A DNA stretch of 64,000 nucleotides from Aphanothece hegewaldii CCALA 016. GTDB lineage: Bacteria; Cyanobacteriota; Cyanobacteriia; Cyanobacteriales; Microcystaceae. The DNA is taken from the NCBI RefSeq assembly GCF_003007785.1, contig NZ_PXOH01000001.1, positions 1 through 64,000 of the forward strand. The letters run 5' to 3'. Numbering within the stretch: position 1 is the first letter of the stretch; each line of letters opens with the position of its first letter. The position numbers were made by a program, and so were the translations under genes. The notes under the pieces were generated by a model, which did no database searches, had not been told where the DNA came from, and was given only the letters and a program-made list of their open reading frames with translations. Positions 43,985 to 54,497 of this stretch are shown piece after piece.

Positions 43985-46900
43985 TTAAATGGAAGTATTA
44001 TAAAAAGACTGAGATGAGCAAATATATTGAGTCGCTGCATTTCGATCTAGCGGTTTAGAGAATAAATATCCTTGTCCTAATTCACATTTTAATTGTTTTA
44101 ATTGCTCAAGTTGTTTTTGTGTTTCGATCCCTTCTGCAACGACATTAAATCCTAAATTATGAGCAAGAGTAATAATAGTTTGAACAATAGCGGTTTGATT
44201 ATTATCTAAACGATGAATAAATGAGCGATCTATTTTTAGAATATCAATGGAAAATTCATGCAAACGACTTAAAGACGAATAACCAACGCCGAAATCATCA
44301 ATACAGAGACCAACTCCTAAAGCTTTGAGTTGCTCAACTACGCCATTTTGTTTTTCAATGACTTCTAAGAAACAACTTTCAGTAATTTCTAATTTTAAAT
44401 CTTTCCCTTCTAAACCCGTTTGTTCTAAAATGTTCATTAATTGATGAATGAGTCTAATTTCTCTTAGTTGTTGGGCTGATAAATTTACATTGATTACGAG
44501 ATTAGCTGCTTGAGGATAGTCTACTTTCCATTTTTTGAGTTGATGACAAGCTTCTTTTAAAATCCATATACTGAGAGGGTCAATAAGTCCTGTTTCTTCC
44601 GCAATTGGAATAAAATCATGTGGTATAATCCAATTTCTACTAGGATGTGACCAACGAATTAGAGCTTCAAAACCCATTAATTTTCCAGTGGATAAAGAAA
44701 TAATTGGTTGATAGTATAACTGTAAGTTTTCTTCTTCTATTGCCTGACGTAAATCGTTTTCAATTTGCAGCCTATCGAAGGCGGCTTTTTTCATTTCTGG
44801 ATTAAAAATAACATAGCATGATTTACCTTTTGCTTTTGCTTGATACATAGCAATATCGGCATCTCTAAGTAATTCTGTTGGTGTATTATAGCCAAAAGAA
44901 CTCATTGTAATCCCAATACTAGCTCCAGTAAAAACGTGATCATTTCCTAGTATAAAAGGGCGTTTAAATTGTTCTTTTATTCGTTCGGCAATTTTAATAA
45001 CTTCATTAATATCTTGTAGAGATTCTAAAATAACAACAAACTCATCTCCCCCAAAACGAGCAATTTTATCTTTTGCTCTCAATTCATTTTTTAAACGGTT
45101 AGCAACTTGTTTAATTAATTCATCTCCAACTAAATGTCCTAAGCTATCATTGACTACTTTAAAACTATCCAAGTCAATAAATAAAACAGCGTACATTTTT
45201 TCAGGATCTTGATGAAAATCTATAATTGATGTGGTTAGTTGCAACATTAACCAAGTTCGATTTGGTAAGTCTGTTAATTTATCATAAAATGCGTCGTGTA
45301 ATAATTTTGTTTCTGTTAAACGACGTAGGGTAATATCTTCAACTGTTCCTTCATAATAAAGAAAAATTCCATTTTCATCATAGACCGCTCTAGCTGTTTC
45401 CGATGTCCAAATAATACTTTTATCTTTGCGATAAACTTGTATTTCAAAATTTTTAATATATCCTTGTTGTTTTAATCTTTTAATGAAAAGATCTCTCTGT
45501 TGTGGTTCGACATATAATTGTGTTTCAAGATTGGTGAATGTATTGATTAATTCTTCTGGTGAATCATAGCCATAAATTTGAGCTAATGCTGGATTTGCTG
45601 TTATGTATTGACCATCAGATGTACTTTGAAAAATCCCTTGAGTAATATTTTCAAAAATACTTCGATATTGAAATTCTGCTTTTATTAAAGCATTTTCTGT
45701 TCGCTTTAATTGAGTAATATCAGTAATAAATCCTTCTATTCTCTTGACATTTCCTAAATCATCAAACACACCGCTTCCTTTTTCCCAAACCCATTTTTCT
45801 TCGCCGCTTTTTGTGTATATTCTATATTCCACTTCATAATAATTACCTTGTAAAATACTCTCATTGATAGTATTTATTACTCTTGGTAAGTCTTCAGGAT
45901 GGGTAAGATCATTATAAGTTAATTTTTCTAATTTTATTAATTCTTCTGGTTCGTATCCAGTTAATTTTAAACAACCTTCACTTAAATATTTCATTGACCA
46001 TTGATGGTCATTATCTGCTTTAAAAACAATTCCTGGCAGGGAATTTATTAAATGTGCCAGCTTTCTTTGATGTTCTTTTATTTCTATTTCAAATTTTTGA
46101 CGATGTAAAGTCTGCGCTAACATTTCAGCAAAAATATTTAAAAGATTGATACTATCTTTTGACCAATATTTTTTATTATTAACTGCATCAAAACCTACAA
46201 AACCTAGAATATTTTCATAATCAATAATAGGCACACATAACAATGATTTAATACTTTGAATTTCTAAAAGCTCTTTTTCTGTATTTGCTTCTACACTTAA
46301 ATTACTTACATCAGGAATGTGGATAATTTCATTTTTTTTAATTTTTTCAGTAAACCAAGGAATCATCCCTGTTTCAATATTTTGTAAAATGTCGATGTAT
46401 GATGCGATGCCATTTGCACACCATTCATGAGTATTACTCAAAAATTTTAATGAGGAGTCGGAAAAAATAAAAACATAACTTCGCTCTACTTTTTCAAATT
46501 CGCCAATAATCTGTAAAGCATGATTAATTCCTTGATTAATTTTTTGACTATCAAGACTAATAAAATGAGTTGATAATGTGGCTATAATCTGCTCAAAATC
46601 TAAGCGATATTTTAATTCTTTTTGTGTTTGGATTTGCCAAGCATAAATGTGTTGTTCTAAAGATAAATCATTTCCTTCAATTAAAAATATTGAGTGATTT
46701 TTATCTTGTTCAATACTTGTACAAATGCCATCTAAAAAAAGATGTTTATCTTTTAAATTAAAAAACCAACGTTTGATAATTGATTTTTTGTGGGTTATTT
46801 GTTCTAATTCTGTTTCGGTAAATGGGTAAGAAACATTCCAGTTAATTGAAAAAAGTTCATCTATGCTCTTGATCTGCCATAATTGTAACGCAGCATTATT

Positions 46901-47035
46901 AGCCCATTCTATTTGATTTTTCTCTAGATTAAAAATCCAGATAGGCGATCGCAATAACTCTAAAACAGATAGAGTCGATTGGGTTAGGGTTTTTAATTCA
47001 GTTAAATTGAGCATATATGAAAGACGATCGCGCAT
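43985..47035 (-). CDS. GAF/PAS-GGDEF-EAL cyclic di-GMP enzyme
   Basis: 1016 residues without membrane spans. A PAS-like N-terminus, a GAF domain (about 160-310) and two further PAS-PAC units (about 325-445 and 455-570) precede GGDEF (about 585-745) and EAL (about 755-1005). The cyclase motif is intact (RFGGDEFVVIL), with an RxxD inhibitory site (RAKD) five residues before it. The phosphodiesterase motif EALIRW and the downstream NLSAQQL, EITES and DDFGVGYSSL are also intact. Both making and breaking of c-di-GMP are possible. It starts near a HIP1-rich stretch. Confidence 0.93.
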   Translation of the reverse strand: MRDRLSYMLNLTELKTLTQSTLSVLELLRSPIWIFNLEKNQIEWANNAALQLWQIKSIDELFSINWNVSYPFTETELEQITHKKSIIKRWFFNLKDKHLFLDGICTSIEQDKNHSIFLIEGNDLSLEQHIYAWQIQTQKELKYRLDFEQIIATLSTHFISLDSQKINQGINHALQIIGEFEKVERSYVFIFSDSSLKFLSNTHEWCANGIASYIDILQNIETGMIPWFTEKIKKNEIIHIPDVSNLSVEANTEKELLEIQSIKSLLCVPIIDYENILGFVGFDAVNNKKYWSKDSINLLNIFAEMLAQTLHRQKFEIEIKEHQRKLAHLINSLPGIVFKADNDHQWSMKYLSEGCLKLTGYEPEELIKLEKLTYNDLTHPEDLPRVINTINESILQGNYYEVEYRIYTKSGEEKWVWEKGSGVFDDLGNVKRIEGFITDITQLKRTENALIKAEFQYRSIFENITQGIFQSTSDGQYITANPALAQIYGYDSPEELINTFTNLETQLYVEPQQRDLFIKRLKQQGYIKNFEIQVYRKDKSIIWTSETARAVYDENGIFLYYEGTVEDITLRRLTETKLLHDAFYDKLTDLPNRTWLMLQLTTSIIDFHQDPEKMYAVLFIDLDSFKVVNDSLGHLVGDELIKQVANRLKNELRAKDKIARFGGDEFVVILESLQDINEVIKIAERIKEQFKRPFILGNDHVFTGASIGITMSSFGYNTPTELLRDADIAMYQAKAKGKSCYVIFNPEMKKAAFDRLQIENDLRQAIEEENLQLYYQPIISLSTGKLMGFEALIRWSHPSRNWIIPHDFIPIAEETGLIDPLSIWILKEACHQLKKWKVDYPQAANLVINVNLSAQQLREIRLIHQLMNILEQTGLEGKDLKLEITESCFLEVIEKQNGVVEQLKALGVGLCIDDFGVGYSSLSRLHEFSIDILKIDRSFIHRLDNNQTAIVQTIITLAHNLGFNVVAEGIETQKQLEQLKQLKCELGQGYLFSKPLDRNAATQYICSSQSFYNTSI

Positions 47036-47277
47036 TGTTTGACGATTCCCCCAGCTTGTCTAAGTTTACCCTTAACTCAGTAAAAATTAAACCATTAAAT
47101 CTACTGAATTTGCATTGATCAGACTTAATAAATTAAAACTGGAAGAATAATTAGGTTGAGTTATCATTAAGATTCGACTATGAAATTTAAATTTGGTTAA
47201 GGTACAAATGAATTTCCGTATTTTCACTGATGAGATGAGATTTAAGGTAGCATGATTGAAGGTCTAGTTAAAATAAT

Positions 47278-47985
47278 ATGAAAATTGGTACTCTTTATGG
47301 GATCAGTGTTGGAACTGGTGATTTAGAATTAATTACTGTTAAAGGTTTACGAATTTTACAACAAGTAAAAATTGTTGCTTTTCCGTCTGGTATTAATAAT
47401 CAACAGGGTATCGCCGAAAAAATTATTCAACATTGGTTACACTCAGAACAAACTCAATTGGGTTTAGAATTTCCTTATATTCAAGACGAAAAATTATTAC
47501 AAAAAGCTTGGAATATAGCGTCTGAAAAAGTTTGGAATTATCTAAAAATTGGTCAAGATGTTGCTTTTGCTTGTGAAGGTGATATTAGTTTTTATAGCAC
47601 ATTTAATTATCTGGCTCAAACAATAAATGAACATTACCCAGAAGTCAAAATCGAGATGATACCTGGTGTTTGTTCTCCTTTAGCTGCTGCTTCAGCATTA
47701 GGAATTCCTTTAACAATACGACAACAAAAATTAGTGGTTTTACCGGCTTTATACACAATTGATGATTTAAAAACAATTTTAGAATGGGCTGAAGTTGTTG
47801 TGTTGATGAAAGTGAGTTCAGTTTATCAGCAAGTTTGGTCAATTTTAGAAAGTCTAAATTTATTAGAGTCAAGTTTTATTGTTGAAAGAGCTACTTTTCC
47901 TAATCAGGTCATTTATCATAATTTAAAAAATTATTCACAGTTAAATTTATCTTATTTTTCTGTATTAATTATTAAAGTTCGTTGA
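47278..47985 (+). CDS. cobI: Precorrin-2 C20-methyltransferase
   Basis: 235 residues of the tetrapyrrole methylase family; it methylates C20 of precorrin-2 (or the cobalt form, CbiL) in cobalamin synthesis. MKIGTLYGISVGTGDLELITVKGLRIL gives the SAM-binding N-terminal GxGxG-like loop; FACEGDISFYSTFNYLA and MIPGVCSPLAAASALGIPL are conserved blocks. It is not next to other cobalamin genes and no B12 riboswitch is seen upstream. Length is normal. Confidence 0.9.
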   Translation: MKIGTLYGISVGTGDLELITVKGLRILQQVKIVAFPSGINNQQGIAEKIIQHWLHSEQTQLGLEFPYIQDEKLLQKAWNIASEKVWNYLKIGQDVAFACEGDISFYSTFNYLAQTINEHYPEVKIEMIPGVCSPLAAASALGIPLTIRQQKLVVLPALYTIDDLKTILEWAEVVVLMKVSSVYQQVWSILESLNLLESSFIVERATFPNQVIYHNLKNYSQLNLSYFSVLIIKVR

Positions 47986-48288
47986 GTTTAATTTGAGTGT
48001 GAACTGGTATCAAAACTCTAAAAAACAATATCGAAATCAACAAATATACACTCTTAATCAAATTTTATATGAACAGTAAAAACGACTTTTATGCAGTCTG
48101 AATCACAGCGAAAAATCTTAGAAAGACTCTTTGTCCAATACATCATAATCATTAATCTCTCTTTTGCTTAGAATAACCTTAATGCTGTCTTAGGTTTTTT
48201 TGATGCAGCCCGAATAAATTTCAATCAACAACCCCACATCAACCCAAGCTAAGATAGAAAAGTTGGCTATTAAACGAGAAAGAGTAAA
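47986..48288. other. Intergenic region upstream of the methionine salvage pair
   Basis: About 300 AT-rich bases between cobI and mtnD on the same strand. I see no SAM riboswitch core, no tRNA and no convincing frame. GAGAAAGAG (48273-48281) before the mtnD ATG could serve as ribosome binding site. Confidence 0.4.
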
Positions 48289-48843
48289 ATGGCGATTCTC
48301 CGTTTTGAAGATGGAACAACTTATACAAACTTAGAAGATATTTCCAAAACTTTAGCACCGTTGAATGTTGCGTTAAATTATTGGACAGTTGGTAATAATA
48401 GAGAAACTCGTAACTTATTAAACAAAGCTGCTTTATCGGATGAAGAAAAAGAAACCGTTTTACAAGCATTAGACGGCTATTTTGAGGAAATGAAGCAAAA
48501 AGAAGGTTATCAAGCTCGTGATTTAATTGTATTACATCCCAATATCCCGAATTTAGATGCAATGTTATCTAAATTTGAACGGTGCCACACCCACGCCGAT
48601 GATGAAGTCCGTTATATTGTTGATGGTGAGGGAGTTTTTGGCTTTGTTCTAAAAGACAAGACTCAAGTTGAGTTAACCATCGGGCCTGAAGAATATATTA
48701 ATGTACCCGCAAATACAGAACATTGGTTCCATCTAACTGAGAAAAAACGGATTAAAGCGGTAAGATATTTTATCACTACAGAAGGCTGGATACCTGAATA
48801 TACCGAAACTGTGGTTCGTTTTCCTCAAGGGGTGATGAGTTAA
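48289..48843 (+). CDS. mtnD: Acireductone dioxygenase
   Basis: 184 residues of the cupin ARD family. It oxidises the acireductone of the methionine salvage pathway to the 2-oxo precursor of methionine and formate (Fe form). Metal ligands are visible in CHTHADDEVRYIVDGEGVFGF (two His and Glu) and the later His in NTEHWFHLT. Its stop overlaps the ATG of mtnW by one base, so the two are translationally coupled. Confidence 0.93.
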   Translation: MAILRFEDGTTYTNLEDISKTLAPLNVALNYWTVGNNRETRNLLNKAALSDEEKETVLQALDGYFEEMKQKEGYQARDLIVLHPNIPNLDAMLSKFERCHTHADDEVRYIVDGEGVFGFVLKDKTQVELTIGPEEYINVPANTEHWFHLTEKKRIKAVRYFITTEGWIPEYTETVVRFPQGVMS

Positions 48844-49988
48844 TGATTGAAGTAGATTATCGTTTTCCCCCTGATGTAGATGCCCAACTTCAGGCGAAAA
48901 TTATTGCAATAGGACAAACCGCCGGCAGTTGGGATCAAAGATTTTCTCACCGCGATCGTCAGTTAGAAAAACATTTAGCCGAAGTCGTGCAAGTCGATAA
49001 TAATGTGGCTAAAATTCGTTTTCCCGTATTTAATACCGAAAATGATATCGCAAGCCTTTTAACCATGATATTCGGCAAATATTCGATGGCTGGACGCGCA
49101 AAAGTAATAGGGGTGCATCTCCCTGATTCTTATGGAACTCGACCGAAACTGGGAATTACTGGAATTCGGGAAAAATTGGGGGTGAGCGCTCGTCCTTTAA
49201 TCATGGCTATTTTTAAACCCGCTTTGGGACTTTCTGCGGCGGATCATGCCGATATTCTTAAAGATGTAGCATTTGCAGGATTGGATATCATAAAAGATGA
49301 TGAAATCATGGGCGATCTAGCCGTTGCTCCTACGAAGGATCGATTATTGGCGTGTCGTCGCGTGTTGGATGAAGTACGAGAAAAAACTGGGCGTACCGTT
49401 CTTTATGCAGTCAATGTCACGGGACTCGCCGATCATTTACTTTCAAAAGCGCGACTATTAGTCAATAATGGAGCAAATGCTTTATTATTAAACGTTTTAA
49501 CCTATGGTTTTTCAGTCTTAGAAGCTCTAGCGGCTGATCCTGAAATTAATGTCCCGATTTTCGCTCATCCTGCTTTTGCGGGGGCGATGTGTGCCTCAGA
49601 AGATACAGGATTATCTTATTCAGTGGTTTTAGGTACACTGATGGCTTTTGCGGGTGCTGATGCGGTTTTATATCCTGCGTCCTATGGTAGTTTACCCTTT
49701 GATCCCAATGAGGAAAGCCAGATTAAAAATATACTACGTGTGCGTAATATTTTTCCCGTTCCGTCTGCGGGTATTCATCCTGGGATCATTCCAAGAGCAT
49801 TAGCCGATTATGGACAAGATGTTATCTTAAATGCAGGTACAGGAATTATGGATCATCCCGATGGTTCAGCCTCTGGTGTACGGGCTTTTTTTGAAGCATT
49901 AGAACGAGTCAAAGAAGGGAAATCTTTTAAGAAAGAAAGTTTACCCGATGGTGCATTACGTCGAGCAGTGGAAAAATGGGGAAGTTAG
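48843..49988 (+). CDS. mtnW: RuBisCO-like protein, 2,3-diketo-5-methylthiopentyl-1-phosphate enolase
   Basis: 381 residues of the form IV RuBisCO (YkrW/MtnW) group. It enolises diketo-methylthiopentyl phosphate in methionine salvage and does not fix CO2. The carbamylated-Lys segment is present as [13 protein letters not shown], and the first catalytic-loop Lys is in IFKPALGLS. Loop 6 of real RuBisCO is not recognisable, and the N-terminal domain is shorter. It is coupled to mtnD, which supports the pathway call. The MtnX phosphatase and the other mtn genes are not in the window. It ends overlapping convergent prmA by 4 bases. Confidence 0.9.
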   Translation: MIEVDYRFPPDVDAQLQAKIIAIGQTAGSWDQRFSHRDRQLEKHLAEVVQVDNNVAKIRFPVFNTENDIASLLTMIFGKYSMAGRAKVIGVHLPDSYGTRPKLGITGIREKLGVSARPLIMAIFKPALGLSAADHADILKDVAFAGLDIIKDDEIMGDLAVAPTKDRLLACRRVLDEVREKTGRTVLYAVNVTGLADHLLSKARLLVNNGANALLLNVLTYGFSVLEALAADPEINVPIFAHPAFAGAMCASEDTGLSYSVVLGTLMAFAGADAVLYPASYGSLPFDPNEESQIKNILRVRNIFPVPSAGIHPGIIPRALADYGQDVILNAGTGIMDHPDGSASGVRAFFEALERVKEGKSFKKESLPDGALRRAVEKWGS

Positions 49989-50881
49989 CGATTATTACGT
50001 CTGACATTAAAACAACACCAATCATCTTTTTTCCATAAAGTAGCGACTAACCAGCCATATTCTTCTAATTTTGCGGAAATAGGTTGAGCTTGCCCGACTA
50101 ATATACCACTAAGGATCATCCAACTCGTCGGTTTAGCTAATTGGGTTAGCTGAGGTATCATATCTAAAATCACCTCAGCAAGAATATTACAAACAATACC
50201 ATCGACACCATCGGGAACAAGAGCCATTAATTCTTCAACACTTCCCTTATTAATAACCAGATCAGACGGATCGATCCGGTTTAAATGACGGTTACTTCGG
50301 GCTGACTGAACCGCAAGGGGATCAGTATCCACCGCATAGGCTTTTTGCGCCCCTAATAAAACTGCACCAATGGACAAAATACCAGAACCACAACCCACAT
50401 CAGCAATGACTAATTCACCCATATGATCGGGTAATAAACGCATTTCTAAGGATTCTAGACAGAGTTGGGTCGTTTGATGCGCCCCTGTACCAAAAGCAAC
50501 CCCAGGATCGAGAAAAATAATCGCACGATTTGTATTTTCGGGTGGCGTTAACCATGCAGGATTAATTAAAAAGCGATCGCCAATTTCCGTAATTTGCCAG
50601 TGTTGTTTCCAGCTACTTGACCAATCTTCCTCATCAATTAGTTTCCATTGGGTCAAAGGTGGGGCTACTTCAGCAAGAATCGCATCTTGAGCTAACCACA
50701 AAGACAAAGCGGCTAAATCTAATAGCTGGGCTTGAAATTGGGGAATATAAGCCCGAATTAGAGCCGATGATTTGACCTCAGTTGCCGTTCCCGAACAGCC
50801 AAATCGTTCGAGTCGCCAAAAAACCGACTCTTCTAATTGAGGATCACACAGTATTCTTATTTCCCACCAGCTATTAGACAT
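49985..50881 (-). CDS. prmA: Ribosomal protein L11 methyltransferase
   Basis: 298 residues. It trimethylates ribosomal protein L11. The SAM site [21 protein letters not shown], the substrate/cofactor loop [21 protein letters not shown] and the NxL(A) motif [12 protein letters not shown] are diagnostic, and the N-terminal L11-binding domain starts at [18 protein letters not shown]. Next gene upstream on the strand is serA, 61 bases away. Confidence 0.94.
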   Translation of the reverse strand: MSNSWWEIRILCDPQLEESVFWRLERFGCSGTATEVKSSALIRAYIPQFQAQLLDLAALSLWLAQDAILAEVAPPLTQWKLIDEEDWSSSWKQHWQITEIGDRFLINPAWLTPPENTNRAIIFLDPGVAFGTGAHQTTQLCLESLEMRLLPDHMGELVIADVGCGSGILSIGAVLLGAQKAYAVDTDPLAVQSARSNRHLNRIDPSDLVINKGSVEELMALVPDGVDGIVCNILAEVILDMIPQLTQLAKPTSWMILSGILVGQAQPISAKLEEYGWLVATLWKKDDWCCFNVRRNNR

Positions 50882-50942
50882 ATATTATTAATCATCAGCC
50901 TTGTCTACCATTTTGGCGGTAGCGATCAGACGCTCGATTAGA

Positions 50943-52538
50943 TTATTTAGACGGATTAACCAACAGTTTAACCGCATAAGCATCACGAATCCCAGAAACC
51001 TTAGTAATTTCCGATAATAAACCCGATGGTAAAGGATCATCCAAACTCACCGCCATTACTGCATCACCTCGGACAATTTTGCGCCCGACTTGCATACTCG
51101 CAATATTAACGTTAAAACTGCCCAAAAGTGAGCCAATTTTCCCGATAATTCCAGGCATATCGCGGTGTAGAGTGAATAACATATGATTACTCGGCGGAAC
51201 GTTGATCGGGAAACCATCGAGATCCGTGATCCGAATTTCTCCTGTTGTTAAAAGAACTCCTGTCACGGAATGTTGACCCATTGAGCCCCGCGCTTCTAAG
51301 TGTAATGATCCCGAATAATCACTGATTTGTGAATCTCTGGTTTCAACGACTCGTATTCCGCGTTCTTTGGCTTCGATGGCTGCATTGACGTAGTTGACTC
51401 GTTCGCGTAAAGCTTCTGAGAGTAACCCTTTAATAGCCGCAACGACGATCGGTTGACTGTCATTACTGGCGAGTTCACCTTGTAAGCTAACGTTGAGTAG
51501 ATCAATGCGACCCCCTGATAATTGACCCACTAAGTTACCTAAAGTTTCAGCAAGTTGTAAATAAGGGCGTAATTTCTCCATCACATCTGGCGTTAAACCA
51601 GGAATATTCACCGCCGATCTCGCTGGAAGACCGAGTAAAACATCTCTAATTTGTTCCGCGACATCGATCGCTACATTAATTTGAGCTTCTTCGGTGGATG
51701 CGCCCAAATGAGGCGTTAAAATAACATTATTTAGGCCACGTAGTTTCGATTCGCCTAATGGTTCTTGTTCAAAAACATCTAAGGCTGCACCGCCGATTTT
51801 TCCATCTTGGATGGCTTCAGCTAAAGCATCTTCATCGATAATACCACCGCGAGAACAATTAACAATGCGGATGGTGGGTTTCATTTTGGCGATCGCTTCT
51901 CTGTTGATCAAATGAGTTGTTTCTGGGGTTTTGGGAACGTGAAGCGTAATATAATCGGATTCTGAAAATAGTAAATCGAGATCGACAAGTGTACAACCTA
52001 ATTGATCTGCCCGTTCTTTGGAGATAAAAGGATCATAAGCGAGTAATTTCATGCCCATTGCTTTAGCAACTGAGGCAACGTGAGAACCAATTTTACCAAG
52101 TCCAACGACACCTAATGTTTTTTTGTAAACTTCTGTTCCCACAAAACGTTTACGATCCCATTGCTTTTGACAAATCGATTGGTTAGCATCAGGGATATGA
52201 CGAGAAAGTGCTAACATCATCGCTACGGCGTGTTCGGCGGCGGCGATCGTATTTCCTTCAGGAGAATTAACAACAACAATACCTTGGCGCGTTGCTGATG
52301 GAACGTCAATATTATCGACACCAACTCCCGCACGTCCGATAATTTTTAACCCCGTGCCCGCTTCGATAATTTCTTTGGTGACTCGTGTTCCTGAACGTAG
52401 CATCAAAGCATCGTAGTCAGGAATAATTTTAATGAGTTCTTCTTGAGATAATCCTGTTTTTACGTCTACTTGGGCAACTTGCGAGAGAATATCGATACCC
52501 ACTTGATCGATGGGGTCTGAAACAAGAACTTTAGCCAT
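50943..52538 (-). CDS. serA: D-3-phosphoglycerate dehydrogenase
   Basis: 531 residues, the long form of SerA. First step of serine synthesis from 3-phosphoglycerate. The NAD-binding Rossmann motif LGVVGLGKIGSHVA (about 142-155), active-site Arg in NCSRGGIIDE and the His-Glu pair region (LTPHLGASTEEAQ) are present. An ASB domain (about 320-450) and a C-terminal ACT domain (HRDMPGIIGKIGSLLGSFNVNIASMQVGR) follow, the latter for allosteric control by serine. Length is normal. Confidence 0.95.
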   Translation of the reverse strand: MAKVLVSDPIDQVGIDILSQVAQVDVKTGLSQEELIKIIPDYDALMLRSGTRVTKEIIEAGTGLKIIGRAGVGVDNIDVPSATRQGIVVVNSPEGNTIAAAEHAVAMMLALSRHIPDANQSICQKQWDRKRFVGTEVYKKTLGVVGLGKIGSHVASVAKAMGMKLLAYDPFISKERADQLGCTLVDLDLLFSESDYITLHVPKTPETTHLINREAIAKMKPTIRIVNCSRGGIIDEDALAEAIQDGKIGGAALDVFEQEPLGESKLRGLNNVILTPHLGASTEEAQINVAIDVAEQIRDVLLGLPARSAVNIPGLTPDVMEKLRPYLQLAETLGNLVGQLSGGRIDLLNVSLQGELASNDSQPIVVAAIKGLLSEALRERVNYVNAAIEAKERGIRVVETRDSQISDYSGSLHLEARGSMGQHSVTGVLLTTGEIRITDLDGFPINVPPSNHMLFTLHRDMPGIIGKIGSLLGSFNVNIASMQVGRKIVRGDAVMAVSLDDPLPSGLLSEITKVSGIRDAYAVKLLVNPSK

Positions 52539-52733
52539 ATTGATTTAATCTAGTTAATGAATCTAATGCTACTGCGTTGATTATCCACGCGTCTTTTACC
52601 GCAGTAGCCCATTGTAACGGCAAAGGGGACACTCCGCTCAGATTTGTTATAAATGATTCAATTATAAAGCCACCATAAAAATATTTTTTCGATTTATATC
52701 AAAAATTATGTTTCTTTTTTGAATGTATTGAGA

Positions 52734-52856
52734 TACAATTAGGATACATTCAGAATTAACAAAGATTATATTTTCCCTGTTATGCTCAAGTCCAGCTAGA
52801 TAAACAATCAGAAAACCTTGTAATAAAGTCTGATGTTTATCTAGCCACTTTATTTA
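52734..52856 (+). ncRNA. Candidate small RNA ending in an orphan terminator hairpin
   Basis: A stem of 16 pairs with a single bulged A (52795-52811 with 52830-52845) is followed by CACTTTATTTATTTTT. A TACAAT box (52734-52739) lies 56 bases upstream. No plus-strand gene ends here: the neighbours serA and DUF202 both read leftward. The hairpin could instead be a terminator of the DUF202 gene, but the T-run is on the other strand. The rest of 52539-52900 shows no gene. Confidence 0.4.
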
Positions 52857-52900
52857 TTTTTGGGGCAAAAATGCTGAAAAAAATAAAATTTGAGTGAGAC

Positions 52901-53335
52901 TTATGCCAAAAAAATCAGAATCATAATATTACTAAAACTCGTCATCGGACTGGTACAGATAAAATAAATAATACCTGTTCCTAAAAGTGCCACAGCTAAA
53001 CTAAAAAGAATGACCCATCGATCGGCTGGTTCATAAGTATCTTCCTCAATATCATGACGAACCGCAAAATAATGTTGAGTTGAAAGTAAAACAGTTAATA
53101 AACCCAATAAAGAAAAAAGTAAGCCTAATTTCCAGCCATAGCCAGGTCGGGGTATTTCCGGGGGATGAAACGCCCGCAAACGCATGATGACTACACCAAA
53201 ACCCATCAGAGCGATCGCTGTTCTCATCCAAGCTAAATAGGTTCTTTCATTAGCTAAATGATCTCGAATGCGAGAAGAATTATATTTTTTAACGGTTGGA
53301 TTGTTTTTTTGATTGGAGGGCGAGAAAATAGACAT
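52901..53335 (-). CDS. DUF202 (YidH-like) membrane protein
   Basis: 144 residues with three predicted membrane spans (about 42-60, 75-97, 113-135). The opening RDHLANERTYLAWMRTAIALMGFGVVI is the conserved DUF202 block. Function unknown. It lies divergent from the LysR gene. Confidence 0.85.
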   Translation of the reverse strand: MSIFSPSNQKNNPTVKKYNSSRIRDHLANERTYLAWMRTAIALMGFGVVIMRLRAFHPPEIPRPGYGWKLGLLFSLLGLLTVLLSTQHYFAVRHDIEEDTYEPADRWVILFSLAVALLGTGIIYFICTSPMTSFSNIMILIFLA

Positions 53336-53538
53336 GATCGAGGATAAAATTTCTTTTCATTCTGTGGTATCACCTGCTATTCACTTTAAGCCCTATGACT
53401 CGATGGAGCAAATATTCTTGTTTTTCAAATAAATAAAAATAATTATGTTTTGAATTTAAAAGAAAAATCTGTTATAATTTGCAGTGCAATACAATTTAGA
53501 TTGTTTTGTGATTCATTTAGACCCACAAGCAAGACCTT

Positions 53539-54492
53539 ATGGCAGTCATGACATTAGAGCAATTACGCATTTTTGTGGCTGTAGCGGAATATCTACACTT
53601 TACCCGTGCGGCTGAAGTTCTTTATGTAACACAGCCTGCTGTTAGTGCAGCGATTCAAAATTTGGAACGAGAGTACAGAGTGAAGCTTTTTCATCGGATT
53701 GGTCGTCGTATAGAGTTAACAGATGCGGGAAAATTATTACAGTTAGAAGCCCAAAAAATTTTAGAACAAGTTACACTGACGGAACGGGGCTTAAAAGAAC
53801 TGAATGACTTACAACGTGGTCAAATAAAATTGGGATCAAGTTTAACAATTGGGAATTATTGGCTACCTGAAAAAATTAGTCAGTTTCACAATACTTATCC
53901 TGGAATTTCTATTCATTGTACTTTAGCAAATACAGAAGAAATTTGTGTCGGAACAGCAACAGGACAATTTGATTTAGCTTTAATTGAAGGAGAGGTTAAA
54001 GCATCTCTCCAAAACAGTATAGAACAAGAGATCGTAGGAAGCGATCGTCTACAAATTGTTGTTGGGAAAAATCACCCTTGGTTTAATCAAAAAAAAATCT
54101 ATTTATCTGAACTAACTCAAACAGATTGGGTGATGAGGGAAGCGGGATCAGGTACTCAACAACAATTTGAAGAAGCCTTAATGAGTTGGGGAATTCATCC
54201 AAGTCAATTGAATGTTATTTTGATTTTAAATACGGGTGAAATGGTTAAATCAGTTTTAGAAACTGGAGTGGCTGCGGCGGGAATTTCTGAATTGATGATC
54301 CAAAAAGAATTAAAATTAGGGACTTTGCGAACGATTTCGATTCTCGATGATAGAAATGGTAAAATAAAAACATTAGAATGGGTACGACCATTTTTAAAGT
54401 TAAAGCATAAAGAACGGTTTCAAACTCGAATTTGTTCTACTTTTGAAGAAATATTATCCCTGAATTATCAAGCTCATTTATTAGATGTTTGA
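53539..54492 (+). CDS. LysR-family transcription regulator
   Basis: 317 residues. The N-terminal winged helix (about 4-65: LEQLRIFVAVAEYLHFTRAAEVLYVTQPAVSAAIQNLEREYRVKLFHR, shortened here) is followed by the effector-binding domain LGSSLTIGNYWLPEKI...FDLALIEGEV. It belongs to the group with regulators such as CysB/CbbR by overall pattern, but the effector is not determined. Starts at ATG 53539 with little upstream ribosome binding site, divergent from DUF202. It ends 5 bases before the convergent ion channel gene. Confidence 0.9.
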   Translation: MAVMTLEQLRIFVAVAEYLHFTRAAEVLYVTQPAVSAAIQNLEREYRVKLFHRIGRRIELTDAGKLLQLEAQKILEQVTLTERGLKELNDLQRGQIKLGSSLTIGNYWLPEKISQFHNTYPGISIHCTLANTEEICVGTATGQFDLALIEGEVKASLQNSIEQEIVGSDRLQIVVGKNHPWFNQKKIYLSELTQTDWVMREAGSGTQQQFEEALMSWGIHPSQLNVILILNTGEMVKSVLETGVAAAGISELMIQKELKLGTLRTISILDDRNGKIKTLEWVRPFLKLKHKERFQTRICSTFEEILSLNYQAHLLDV

Positions 54493-54497
54493 TCTAA

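Noticed and set aside
47036-47277. Possible B12 riboswitch upstream of cobI
   Set aside because: No B12-box-like sequence or conserved stem could be found in the gap.
48843-49988. True RuBisCO large subunit
   Set aside because: The protein is short, loop 6 is not recognisable and it is coupled to mtnD, so it is a form IV RuBisCO-like protein.
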